DNA from: Trichoderma breve
Lineage: Eukaryota; Ascomycota; Sordariomycetes; Hypocreales; Hypocreaceae
Direction of reading: 5' to 3'
NCBI RefSeq assembly: GCF_028502605.1
Contig: NC_079233.1
Location: forward strand, 5,704,001-5,768,000
Length of the DNA: 64,000 nucleotides
Part shown: positions 48,170 to 59,357 of the stretch, piece after piece
Numbering within the stretch: the stretch's first letter is position 1
Layout of the letters: each line of letters starts with the position of its first letter
Position numbers and translations under genes: made by a program
Notes under the pieces: model-generated
What the model saw: only the letters and a program-made list of their open reading frames with translations
What the model was told of the DNA's origin: nothing
Database searches by the model: none

Positions 48170-49339
48170 ATGCCTGAAGATTTAGACAACTCGCTGCTGG
48201 AACGGCTACAAGCGTTGCGGGGTTCAAGCTCCGGCGCATCGCCCGGTCAAGCAGCTCCCATAAAGTACGAGAAAACCATCCGCTCATTGTATCCCTACAC
48301 AACAAGAGTTCACAGCAAGAATCGTCGCTAAAACAGCTGCAGGTTCGACGTAGACCTGATTGAGAGATCAAAACCAGCCACCCGAGAAGATACCCTCGCT
48401 GCTCGGCTAAAGTCGTTGCGAGGGCGGGATGATGGCTCAGCCTCACCGAAGACGGAGAAGAAGGTTGTCCCTGCAGCTTCCTCAGCAGAATCGGGGTCAC
48501 ATCCGGCTAAAGCAAAAGATGCTGTGTCTACATCAAAATCAGCAGGGCCGGGGGATGGCGATGAGGTGGACCTGATGTTCTCGACGGATGACCAGACTCT
48601 GGAAGAGCTGCTCAACGATGTCAGCCTCAATGACAACCCCGTGGAAGAGCCTAGCGATGAGCAGGTCAAAGCCCTCTTGGAAAATCTATCACTGTCTGTA
48701 CCGAAAGGTGACGCAGGCGGAGATGAAAAAGAGAACAAGGCCGGTGACTCAGACGATTCAGACGGCGAGCACATGCAAAGTAAAGTGAAGGACCTCATCG
48801 CCCAGTTCAAAGATGAAATAGAGCTCGAGGCTGCTCTCGGGAATCCCGACGATGAAGCAGACTCTGCAAAGCAAGATCAAGACGAAGATGGAGACGGAAA
48901 CGATGGGACAGGCGCAAATCTCGCTCTCCCTTCGCTCCCTTCTAATCTCGCAGATCTCCCGAATTTTGCTCCTCAACGCCCGGCTAACATGAATGATATC
49001 ACGGCTCGCATGGCCGCGCTCAAAGCTCCCTCTACCGAAGACTCCTTCTCACTCCCCTCTGTTCCTAGTTCAAAGCCGTCTGCGGGCGATAAGCCCGTCA
49101 AACGACTTACTAGCAAGACGGATTATACGGATGACGACATCGACGGCTGGTGCACCGTCTGTCTTAATGATGCTACGCTACAGTGTATAGGATGTGACGG
49201 CGATCCTTATTGTACGCGATGCTGGAGGGAGATGCATATTGGACCGGCTGCTGCCTTTGACGATAGAAGTCATAAGGCTGTCCAGTTCACTAAGGCGAAG
49301 AAGAAGGACAAACAACATCGGATAGCGCTAGGAGCTTGA
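48170..49339 (+). CDS. ANCHR/ZFYVE19-like protein with MIM1-like motifs and C-terminal B-box-type zinc finger
   Basis: Two exons, 48170-48264 and 48343-49339, give 363 aa; the 78-nt intron has donor GTACGA and acceptor CTGCAG. Human ANCHR (ZFYVE19) delays abscission by binding the ESCRT-III-associated ATPase VPS4 through MIT-interacting motifs. The C-terminal finger WCTVCLNDATLQCIGCDGD continues with YCTRCWREMHIG: C301, C304, C312, C315, C321, C324, H329 and H341, the B-box-like arrangement of this family. Three segments match the MIM1 pattern LxxRLxxL(K/R): LLERLQALR (residues 9-17), LAARLKSLR (50-58) and ITARMAALK (about 250-258). The middle is acidic and disordered (EKENKAGDSDDSDGE). The FYVE domain of the animal protein is not evident. 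A role in ESCRT-dependent membrane scission is inferred from these motifs. Confidence 0.85.
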
Positions 49340-49635
49340 TATTTTCCTAAAATGGGATAAAAAGAAAAAAATAGTTAAAAATGCCCGAACCCATAATTTC
49401 CATGTGTGCCACCTAATCCCAGGATTGTGTGTACACCTCTCCATCATATGAAAAATGAGCAATAGAGAGAGTGCGCTTAACGATGTTGACTCCAAACTCC
49501 CAAACTATGTCATAATCTGAATTCCGGTCCTTGTTCCTCAAAAACAATCTGAATAACCAAACCAATTCACCAAACGTTTCTCAACTTAAGAAGGGGGAAG
49601 AAAAAAAGGGTGTCAGTATGTTGTCTTTGACTTGA

Positions 49636-51426
49636 TTAACCAATTTGTGGTCGTGAACCTCGAATCAACTGAGGCCCGTTCCTTGTCCCTCTCGGTTGGC
49701 CCCTGACATCTTGCCAAGTCGCATCGAATCGGCGGCTGGTTGAGGCGAGCAGGCTTTCCTCTTCGTCGGCTTCGGCAAACTCATCGATTTCGGCGACATT
49801 GACTCTTGGGGCACGTACCAGCGCCGTAATAAAAACGATGAAGAATATAGCCATGAAAAAGTATTGAGCCCAGAAATCAATAATGCCAAAGAGTGGCCAT
49901 GTGATGGTGATACGATTCAGGAGAGTCGACATCATAGATGGAGTACAAACATCTTTGGCGTGCTTATACTCAAGAGTATCAGAGCAAGGTTGAACCAACT
50001 CGGGGTGGTGGCTGCAGTCCGGCTGAGCACCGGGATATGCGAGCTCATTCGTACAAAATGTTTGCGTCCCGTAAAATGAATACTGAGGAGCTATAAACAT
50101 GGCGACCGCGTAATTGATGGCCAAAGTGATGAGTGAGAGCATGACCGTTGCGATGAGAAGGGCTTGCGGGGCTGTTCTACCTCTTCGAATCTGAAAGATG
50201 CGGATCCAGAGGAAGCGTATTCCAACCACGGCAATACCGGAAATGGAGCTGCTGAAGAGAAGAAGGACCAGTAAAGCCATCAAAACGTAGTCGACAGGGA
50301 ACGCCTTCGCAGCCTGCAAGAATATCCAATTCATCGGCTGGAAAACGTGAACTTGTCCGAGAATGTATCCGCAACGTTGCTTGCAGACAGAATTCTTTGC
50401 CTTATCGATGCCTGTGATGAACATGGACACCCAAATGACAACGGCGAATATCAGCAGCAGAATCCCGCCAAGCATCTTGACTGGTCTGAACAGCGCACAT
50501 AGTTTGAGCCAAATCTGATAGACTCGGCTCTTGCCCTCGCCTTGGGCCTCGGCGGCGAGACGTTCGCGCCGGACCAGAGTTTGCTCCTCCCTGATCAGAG
50601 CATCCAGTTCCCGCCTATCCTTTCGGGACATGCCCTCTTCACGGCCGGCATTGCGCAGCTCAAGCTGATGCTGGCGCTCTCGGTTCTGTTCAAGCTGAGA
50701 AGCCGTTGTTGCTGAGAGCTGTGGAGCCGAGATTGGAGGAGCTGATTTGATGAAGGAAATGGGCAAAAGAGCAAGCCCAGCGCTGGTGTAAACGACGTAG
50801 AGGAACGTTCCGAGCGTCACCAAAAGGCCAAGGGCAAAGGTAAGGGCCTTTTCTCCATGGTTCTGAGACAGTAGCGACTTGTAGTAGTCCAGATCCCAAT
50901 GGCCCTTGTTCCCACCGGCTGCAGGAACAAAAAATCCCAGAATAAAGAGCACGACGGTGAGAGCAACGAAAAACAGTGTATACTTGGTGGCGGCCCAAAA
51001 CCGGCTCTTCCATGTACGGCCCTCCTCCTCAAAGGCGACTTCATCGTATTCTTCATACCAGAAATATGCAAAGGGGATGACCAAGAGGCACAGTAGGGCA
51101 TCGAAGCTGTAAAGCGAATAGTAGACGACTTTGAGAGTCAGGAGAATATCTGCGACTCGCTTTGGTGTGGCCCAATCCTTCTTGACGCCTAGAGCTGAGG
51201 ATCCGGTAGACGAGACGAGAGCGATGTCGACAGGAAGAAGCAAGACAGTCGCGAGAAGAGATGTGAGACTGACGATGGCGACGATGCTCACCATCGCCGA
51301 ACGGTCGATGGGAGTCTGCCATGTGAATGTCGTGATAATCGCGGCGCCGAGACATAGCAAAACGACAACTGCGTAAGCCAGCCAGATGAGACCGGCTTGG
51401 ACGAAGCCCGCGGCCATGACGGGCAA
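49636..51426 (-). CDS. lmbd1: LMBD1-type lysosomal/vacuolar membrane protein (probable cobalamin transporter family)
   Basis: Intronless frame of 596 aa. It belongs to the LMBR1-like family, whose human member LMBD1 works in cobalamin export from lysosomes; fungal members are annotated by similarity, although fungi make little use of B12, so the substrate is open. About nine hydrophobic segments are visible, starting with [20 protein letters not shown] and [16 protein letters not shown] charged cytosolic loop in the middle ([20 protein letters not shown]) is the usual LMBR1 coiled coil. C-terminal helices and an acidic tail ([17 protein letters not shown]) follow, the latter with a possible dileucine sorting signal. 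Two starts nine bases apart are possible (MPVMAAGF or MAAGF). It is convergent with the ANCHR-like gene (296 bp apart) and divergent from cft1 (589 bp apart). Confidence 0.9.
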   Translation of the reverse strand: MPVMAAGFVQAGLIWLAYAVVVLLCLGAAIITTFTWQTPIDRSAMVSIVAIVSLTSLLATVLLLPVDIALVSSTGSSALGVKKDWATPKRVADILLTLKVVYYSLYSFDALLCLLVIPFAYFWYEEYDEVAFEEEGRTWKSRFWAATKYTLFFVALTVVLFILGFFVPAAGGNKGHWDLDYYKSLLSQNHGEKALTFALGLLVTLGTFLYVVYTSAGLALLPISFIKSAPPISAPQLSATTASQLEQNRERQHQLELRNAGREEGMSRKDRRELDALIREEQTLVRRERLAAEAQGEGKSRVYQIWLKLCALFRPVKMLGGILLLIFAVVIWVSMFITGIDKAKNSVCKQRCGYILGQVHVFQPMNWIFLQAAKAFPVDYVLMALLVLLLFSSSISGIAVVGIRFLWIRIFQIRRGRTAPQALLIATVMLSLITLAINYAVAMFIAPQYSFYGTQTFCTNELAYPGAQPDCSHHPELVQPCSDTLEYKHAKDVCTPSMMSTLLNRITITWPLFGIIDFWAQYFFMAIFFIVFITALVRAPRVNVAEIDEFAEADEEESLLASTSRRFDATWQDVRGQPRGTRNGPQLIRGSRPQIG

Positions 51427-52015
51427 CAGGTGGGTTCAGTCGTTAGCAGTGCTATGCTGTGTGTCTTGTAGATAAAGGGCAAGATTCGTTATACAGCATT
51501 TGTCTGGCTGGGCTGTTGGGTTGTTGTAATCGGTTCAATGTTGTTTCTTTGGGAACGCGTGGCGATTGTTGTCTTTGGCTGGATTGTGACGCAATGGGGG
51601 CATCACCAGTTGTCTCACCCAGCGTTACATTCCCTGTTCTAGAGCTTCAGGTACATTCGGTGCCTGGATTGGAGCTGGGGGTGACTCTCCACAGGAGCAG
51701 CTACAGAGGCAGTCTAAGAAACCTAGCGTACCCAATACACGAGTGGAGTCCTGCATCGTGCTCTGGTTGTAGGTACCCAATACTGCCAGCAGGTACAAAT
51801 CCTCTAGCAAGCTCAATGTCAGTGGCCGGCACGGCAGCGCGTTGATCCGCTATCGATGGCCGCTAGCCCACTGCCGGCCTGAGTGCAGCAGCTCCCCGGA
51901 CAAAACATCAATACCCACCTCAAGGAAATTGTTTTGCGACGCCTTGTCTCTCTCAATCGCCAGCAGTATCGCCCAATCGCGCTCGTGAGACGACGGAGGC
52001 AATGCTCTTGCAGCT
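51427..52015. promoter_or_regulatory. compact divergent promoter between lmbd1 and cft1
   Basis: 589 bp separate the two start codons on opposite strands, so this region must hold both promoters. I could not assign individual elements. Confidence 0.5.
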
Positions 52016-55000
52016 ATGCAGGTCTATACTGAGCTCACGGCTCCCACAGCCGTTACCCACAGCCTGAGTCTGCCTCTGACTTCTGCAACCGCCAACAACC
52101 TGGTCGTTGCAAAGGGCTCGCTGCTCCAGATCTTTACCGTCAAGAGCATCTCTGCCGAGCTCGACCCCGAATTCCAGCCCAATCAGCCGGCAGATTCTGA
52201 CACCCGATTTGACCGTCAAGTAAACGATGACGATGGCCTCGAATCCTCCTTTCTCGGCGGCGAGTCCATGTTTATGCGAACCGATCGGACGAACAACACC
52301 AAGCTCGTGCTTGTTGCAGAGATTCCGCTTGCGGGAACAGTAATTGGACTGGCAAGATTAAAAACAAGCAAGACAGCATCGGGAGGCGAGGTTTTGTTGC
52401 TTGCGTACAAGGCGGCTAAGATGTGTCTGGCAGAGTGGGACCCGAAGAAGAACGAGCTCGAGACGATTTCTATCCACTACTATGAAAAAGATGAGCTGCA
52501 AGGAGCACCGTGGGAGGAGGTGTTTGGGGAATATGTCAACCACCTCGAGGCTGATCCCGGCAGTAGATGTGCCGCCTTCAAATTCGGCACCCGAAACCTC
52601 GCCATTCTGCCCTTCAGACGCTCCGAAGAAGACTTGGAGATGGAGGACTGGGACGAGGACCTAGACGGACCTCGACCTGTCAAGGAACAAGCGGCAGCCG
52701 TCAACGGAGATAGCGACAATGTAGAAGCAGCATATACCCCGTCATTTGTCTTGCGTCTGCCCCTCCTAGACCCGAGCCTGCTTCACCCCGTGCACCTCAC
52801 CTTTCTGCATGAGTATCGCGAGCCCACGTTCGGTGTCTTGTCCTCTAGCCAAGCGCCTGCTGCTTCCCTGGGATCCAAGGATCATCTGTCGTACAAGGTC
52901 TTTACTCTGGACCTCCAACAGAGGGCCTCTACGACCATCTTATCAGTGACTGGCCTGCCTCATGACCTTTACAAAGTTATCGCTCTGCCTGCTCCTGTCG
53001 GTGGCGCCTTGTTAGTTGGTCAGAACGAGTTGATCCATGTTGACCAATCTGGAAAGCCAAATGGCGTGGCCGTCAATCCTATGGCTAAGCTGGCGACGTC
53101 CTTTAGTCTGACTGATCAAGCAGACTTAAATCTGCGCCTTGAGAACTGTGCCATCGAGCTACTTGCTGTTGAAAATGGCGAGCTACTTTTAATATTAAGT
53201 GATGGCCGACTAGGCATAATTTCCTTCAAGATTGACGGACGAACAGTGTCAGGGCTCAGTGTCAGGCTGGTGGGCGCAGACTGCGGCGGCAATGTAATCC
53301 AGAGCAGAGTTACGTGTATTTCCCGACTGGGGAAAAACGCGTTCTTCATCGGGAGCGAAACTAGCGACTCCGTCGTATTAGGATGGTCGAGAAGACAGAC
53401 ACAGGAAAAGCGTAGGAAATCTCGGCTCATAGATCCAGATCTAGCTTTGGAAGTGGACGAGCTCGACTTGGAGGATGATGAAGAGGATGATGACCTCTAC
53501 GGCGATGATTCCGCTGCGGTCAAGCCCCAAACGACAAATGGAGGCCCAGCCAAATCTGGAGATTTGAGTTTTCGAATACACGATGTGCTACTTAGCATCG
53601 CACCGATACAAGATATTACATGCGGACAGGCCGCCTTTCCAGACGGCGAGGAGGCCACCTTGAACAAAGGTGTCTCGGCTGATCTGCAGCTTGCCTGTGC
53701 TGTCGGGCGTGGAGGAGCAGGTTCCCTTGCAATCATCAACCGCGAGATCCAGCCCAGAGTTATCGGCCGGTTTGAGTTTCCAGAAGCGAGAGGGTTCTGG
53801 ACAATGTGTGTTAAGAAGCCAGTTCCCAAGTCGTTGGGTACGAATGCTGGGGTTGCTGGCGACTACGACACACCGATACAACACGACAAATTCATGATTG
53901 TTGCCAAGGTCGATCTGGATGGGTACGAAACATCTGATGTGTATGCCCTGACGGCAGCGGGCTTTGAGACCTTGAAGGAGACAGAGTTTGAGCCTGCTGC
54001 TGGATTTACAGTGGAAGCTGGCACGATGGGAAAGCAAATGGTGGTTATTCAAGTGCTCAAGTCGGAGGTGCGATGTTATAACGGAGGTAAGTTTCTTGTT
54101 AGCAGTTATGGTCATGCTTATGCTAAGTGATTTCTAGATCTGGGGTTGATCCAGATTTTGCCCATGCTGGATGAAGAAACAGGTGCAGAGCCGCGGGCTG
54201 TCAGTGCAAGTATCGTTGACCCGTATTTGCTCATTATTCGCGACGACGGCAGCGTGTTCCTCGCACAAATTGATGGCAACAATGAGATTGAGGAGGTGGA
54301 AAAGGCAGACAGTGGCCTTACATCAACAAAATGGGTAGCTGGATGTCTGTATAAAGACACCAAGGGCGTCTTTCAGTCAAGCCTCGATGGCGCAGCTAGG
54401 AAACCAAGCGAAGAAGTCATGATGTTCTTGCTCAATTCAGCAGGAGCTTTGCATGTGAGTTATCCTGTCTAACGAACAAACCATGATTCGTATTTCAGTA
54501 GGCTAACTGTGGTAGATATACGCACTACCGGATCTTTCAAAGCCTGTTTATGTCGCCGAGGGACTTTCATCAATACCTCCCCATCTTTCAGCTGGATTTG
54601 TGGCTAGAAGAGGTGCCACCCGAGAAAGTCTCACGGAGATTGTCGTAGCAGACCTTGGAGATTCGGTCCACTCCTCACCTTACTTGATAGTATGCCTCAT
54701 GATTCTCCAATCGATCGTCGATAATCAGCTAACAACAGGGCTCTCTAGTTACGACACTCCACTGATGATCTTACCATATATGAGCCAATTCGCCTACCTG
54801 CAACTTCAGCTACTCACACTTTATCAGATACGCTCTTCTTTAAAAAATCGGCAAATTCTACTTTGGCCAAGAGTGCCATCGAGGACCCATCGGATGACAC
54901 GGCGCAACCGCCGCGGTACGTGCCTCTGAGAACCTGCACGAATGTGGGTGGCTACAGCGCCGTGTTCCTTCCCGGTCCATCGCCGGCGTTCATTATCAAG

Positions 55001-56575
55001 AACAGCAAAAGTATTCCGAGAGTGGTTGGTCTGCAAGGCCTTGGGGTTCGGGGCATGAGCACTTTCCACACTGAAGGTTGCGATAGAGGATTCATTTACG
55101 CAGACTCTGAAGGCATAGCTAGAGTGACACAGCTCCCGAGCAAAACCAACTTTACAGAACTGGGTGTCTCGGTGAAGAAGGTTCCATTGGGCCACGACGT
55201 TCGCCATGTTTCTTACCACCACCCCACCGAGATGTACATTGCGGGCTGTACAATCACTGAGAAATTTGAGTTGCCAAAGGATGATGATTATCATAAAGAA
55301 TGGGCTCGAGAGTCGCTCTCTTTCTTGCCTTCGATGGCCAGAGGGGCTCTTAAACTAATCAACCCCATCACATGGACCGTCATTCACTCAATTGACATGG
55401 AGCCCGGAGAGTCGATTGAATGCATGAAGACGTTGCATCTCGAAGTGTCTGAAGAGACCAAAGAGCGGAGAATGCTGCTAGCAGTAGGCACTGCCTTGAC
55501 AAGAGGCGAAGACTTGCCCACTAGAGGGCGCGTGCAAGTGTACGACATCGTTACCGTCATCCCAGAGCCTGGGAAGCCAGAAACGAACAAGAGACTCAAG
55601 CTCCTAGCCAAGGAGGAAATTCCTCGTGGCGGCGTGACGGCCTTGTCCGAAATTGGCACTCAGGGGCTTATGCTGGTGGCGCAAGGCCAGAAGTGTATGG
55701 TGCGCGGTCTTAAGGAAGATGGCTCATTGCTTCCTGTGGCCTTTCTAGATATGAGCTGTCATGTATCCACGGCACGGGAATTACCAGGCACCGGCCTCTG
55801 CCTGATTGCGGACGCGTTTAAGGGTCTGTGGTTCGCCGGGTATACGGAGGAGCCATATACATTCAAGGTGCTCGGCAAGAGTAGCGGGTCGCTGCCCCTG
55901 CTGGTGGCAGATTTTCTCCCAGACGGGGAAGATTTATCGATGGTTGCTGTGGATGCAGATGGGGATATCCATGTTCTCGAGTTCAATCCAGAGCGTAAGT
56001 CTTCTTGCCTGTCTATATGGTCACTGATTATCACTAGATTGATAATACTGACATTTCTTTTAGACCCCAAATCTCTTCAAGGCCACCTGTTACTTCACCG
56101 AACTACATTCAGCGTGACCCCTAACCCCCCAACCTCGACTCTCCTCTTACCACGCACCCTCCCCGCATCTCATTCCGCGACTACATCGCCCGACTCATCA
56201 TCTTCTCAACCGCACTTGCTCCTCTTCGCATCTCCCTCAGGCTCCCTAGCCGCTCTAACGCCCCTCCCCGAGTCCGCCTACCGCAGACTCCTCTCCGTCA
56301 CAAACCAGCTCCTACCGGCCCTCGTGCCCCACGGCGGCCTCCACGCCAGAGCACACCGCACCCCCGAGGGCGGAGGCGGCATGTCTCGTACAGTTGGTGT
56401 CGAAACTGCCGCGTCTGGCCGCGCAATCGTAGATGGCGCGATCTTGGCTCGATGGAATGAGCTGGGCGCCGCTAAGAGGGCTGAGGTTGCGACTAGGGGT
56501 GGATATGATGGCATCATGGAGATGAGAGAGGATCTGGAAGCAGTGTTGGGATGGAGTGGACTTGCATATATTTAA
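52016..56575 (+). CDS. cft1: CFT1 / CPSF160, cleavage and polyadenylation factor subunit
   Basis: Five exons, 52016-54086, 54138-54454, 54516-54689, 54749-55994 and 56064-56575, give 1439 aa, the usual length for the family. Cft1 is the large beta-propeller scaffold of the polyadenylation machinery that helps recognise the poly(A) signal region in pre-mRNA. The start MQVYTELTAPTAVTHSL is typical. An N-terminal MMS1/CPSF-type propeller region and a C-terminal CPSF_A region (from about residue 1000, RGRVQVYDIVTVIPEPGKPE onward) can be seen, with acidic inserts (EVDELDLEDDEEDDDLYGDD). Exon 3 to exon 4 joins as SPYLI-LRHSTDDLTIYEP, which needs the acceptor CTCTCTAG at 54741-54748 and not the earlier AACAG. 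Exon 5 restores NPEHPKSLQGHLLLHR. The C-terminus ends LGWSGLAYI. Confidence 0.96.
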
Positions 56576-57364
56576 GATGAATGATTTCGTTATATATATC
56601 TACATATATTGATGCATAAAGAGGATAGACGAGCGTGGAGGGATTTGGTAGGACCGTTATGGATAAGGGTACAGTAGCTAGCATACATGTCACAATGCTT
56701 ACATGGAGAATATAGTATTACTGGCGAATATAGTGTCACAAGCTCACTTATTCTGTGCGTAATAAAGGCATCGTACAAGAACTATCAATTTTGGTGATCA
56801 ATCTAACTAAAAGTTGACAAAATAGAAGGGGGCCCGCAGTAACTGCCCAAGTTGCCATATGTGAGGATATCTATTCCGGATATTTGCACAATCTGCCGAG
56901 AGAACAAGCGATACTTTTTGCTTCCTCCCGAATATCACACAAAAAAGAATCCTATCATATTTGTTGACATTTGGCTGTCTCCGTGGCCATCCGGTTCTAT
57001 AGCCCGTCCTATCAAAAAACCTGTGACGCCATCTCCTTGGTGTAGGGGATAAAAAATCGAAGCCGAAGATTGCCAGTCTAATTCCCATCATATCCGATCA
57101 TTTGCACACATAATCCGTTCCTAAGAAATAAATCCAAACCATGAAACAGAACGCCCACAAGAAAGAAGGCTATCCATTGAAAGATTTGAAGCCATCGATC
57201 AGGGAGAACTCCGTCCATCAAAAACACCGTCCCAGAGCCGGAACACCAAAACAACCAATGAAAGTAGAATGAGTCCCACCAAATGAAAAAAAAAAAAAAA
57301 ATAGGGAGGATAATCGATCACATACTCGGATCCAGTCCGAAAATTTGTCTTGTATAGAGTAGCA
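56576..57364. other. convergent intergenic interval
   Basis: This holds the 3' regions of cft1 (plus) and pal1 (minus). An A16 run is at 57286-57301. No gene is seen. Confidence 0.5.
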
Positions 57365-59357
57365 TCACTTCCTACCGCGAATGCTGCCCCATCGTCGCTT
57401 CAGACTGTCACTTATTTTTTTGCCAGTCGAGTTGCGACGCTCAAGCTCGGAGTCATTGTAAGCATTGCCAGTGGCCGAAGAGCTTCCACGCAGCGCAACA
57501 GTCATGCTACGCTGATGCTTGGATTTAGAATGAGGGTTGCGACTGCGCAAGCCGGTCTGCATCTCAATCTCATCGGGCTCTCCGTTCTTGGCACGCTTCT
57601 TCTCCTTTAGCGCCCGCTCAAGCGAGTAGGACGGCTCTCCTTTTCCTTTGAGATCGTCCGGATGATATTTCTGCAATTGAGTAAGCATCTCCGAAGAAGA
57701 TGTCCTCGCACCGAGGTGGAGGAAGAGGAGGGTGAGGATGAGGTTACAGTGTCCGCATAGCGCTTGTACGGGCCACCAGGAGCATCTGGTTCCCTCATGA
57801 GATCAGCGCCTTCTTCATAGCTCATTCGAGACCCGCGATAGTCATATTCTCCAGAAGGTATGGTTGAAGTACCCTGGAGAGGAACGTGATGCCGGAGGCT
57901 GTCCATGACGTATTCCCGAGGCGTAGCTCGCAGGGCCTCCATGTTTGACTCCTGCACCGCAGCAACCGGCGAGGTTCTGGGATCAAGGTTTCGGCTCCGG
58001 AGGGTGGCATCATATGGCCCGCCGTGGTGATACATGCCGCCGACTGTGTCGAGAGCATCGATGACGTCGGTTTCAGAAACGCGAGGCCGGTGACGACGTT
58101 GACGGTCAGCAGCGCGGGTATCATTAATAATAATATCCAGAGGACGATGCGACATGTCTCCGGGGAAGCGCTCGCCAAGAGACTGAGTGCGAGGACGGCG
58201 ATGACTGTGTTTGTGAGCTCCAGGCTGGCTATGGTGGCCTAATTCCGAGTTACTGCGGTTATGCGGGTTCATGGAGGCCTGCTTCCCGAGAACCTTGCCA
58301 TTAGATGACTGCGGAGAAGAAACAAACGGATTTGTCGGATGGAAATTGCTTTCCGGGCTGGCTGCGTTAGGAGTCCGCATCATTGGACGGCAGTGGCTGT
58401 CGACGCTGTGTTGAGCCGTGTGATTCGCTGAGGGTGGAGGCGGCAGCCGTTTTCTTTGGCTGAATTTGTGCTCGGGGTTGCCTGTAGAAGGAGGTGTAGG
58501 ATACGAGGCTGCAGTTCTATCGCCAAGATCTGAAAATGAGCTTGAGCTTGAAGCTGGGCTTGCTGGTCGCTGGCGGGTGTGAGATGGTAGAGCCTGCAGC
58601 GAGATGCGGTGCGGGTTGTAGTGAGAGGATCCAAGGCCAGTTTCTTCGCTGGGCTCAGGAGCAGTTAGAGGGTCCAAGATGTACTTGCGAGCCTAGAATC
58701 GGGTAATGTTAGTTGCGTTCAATTTGAATGAATTCAAACGTGTTCATGTAATGAAATAGAAAGCAGAAATGAAGATAAGAACGGGCAACCACAAAGTATA
58801 TACGAGTATGAATGAGGTGGTAAGTGGGGAATGACGAAATGGCTGACAAGGTTCAATGTTGGTCCGGGCAGTCGCACAAGGCGATAAACGCAGACGGCCT
58901 GATCTACGAAACCAGACAGGTTTGGAAAAGAGCCAATGACAACATTGAAGCTATCGGTGGATGAGATGATGCTGTCGCAATCAAACTCGGCATTGAAGCA
59001 AGAAAATCCAAACGGCGAATCGTCCGATCTGCCGGCCCACTTGAGCTCTGCCCGATCCGCTGAAGCCGAATTGGTGACGCAAGGAAACGCAACGCAGCGC
59101 AGCATGTGGTGGCCATGTGGGATCCTGAATCCCTGCATTTCAGGGTTCGCTCCAGCACCCTTGCGATCGGCGTGGATCGCCTGCAGGTGACGACGAAAAC
59201 CCACCGGGAGCGCGGATGAAGAAGATAAATGGTGATGAGAGAAGATGATGAGGATTGCCAAAATGAAAGTGCACAGTAGGTAGGGGAGATGAATTGAAAG
59301 ATTGCAAATGCAGCGCACACTTACCCAGTCTTTATCTATGCCGTCGCTGTCGTACAT
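57365..59357 (-). CDS. pal1: Pal1-family cell morphology protein
   Basis: Three exons, 59357-59325, 58692-57748 and 57670-57365, give 427 aa. Pal1 is a membrane-associated protein that supports polarised shape in fission yeast and localises to endocytic sites in budding yeast. The first exon encodes only MYDSDGIDKDW and is separated by a 632-nt intron, long for a fungus, from exon 2 (ARKYILDPLTAPEPSEE). The N-terminal third is Ser/Pro-rich. The Pal1 domain follows: RPRTQSLGERFPGDMSHRPL, ETDVIDALDTVGGMYHHGGP, YDATLRSRNLD, AAVQESNMEALRATPREYV, and, after splicing, KYHPDDLKGKGEPSY. The last intron has a weak donor (GTAACC, 77 nt); a GTGCGAG donor 36 nt further would give a 41-nt intron, also in phase, so a 12-residue Ser/Thr insertion is uncertain. 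The C-terminus is basic. Confidence 0.92.
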
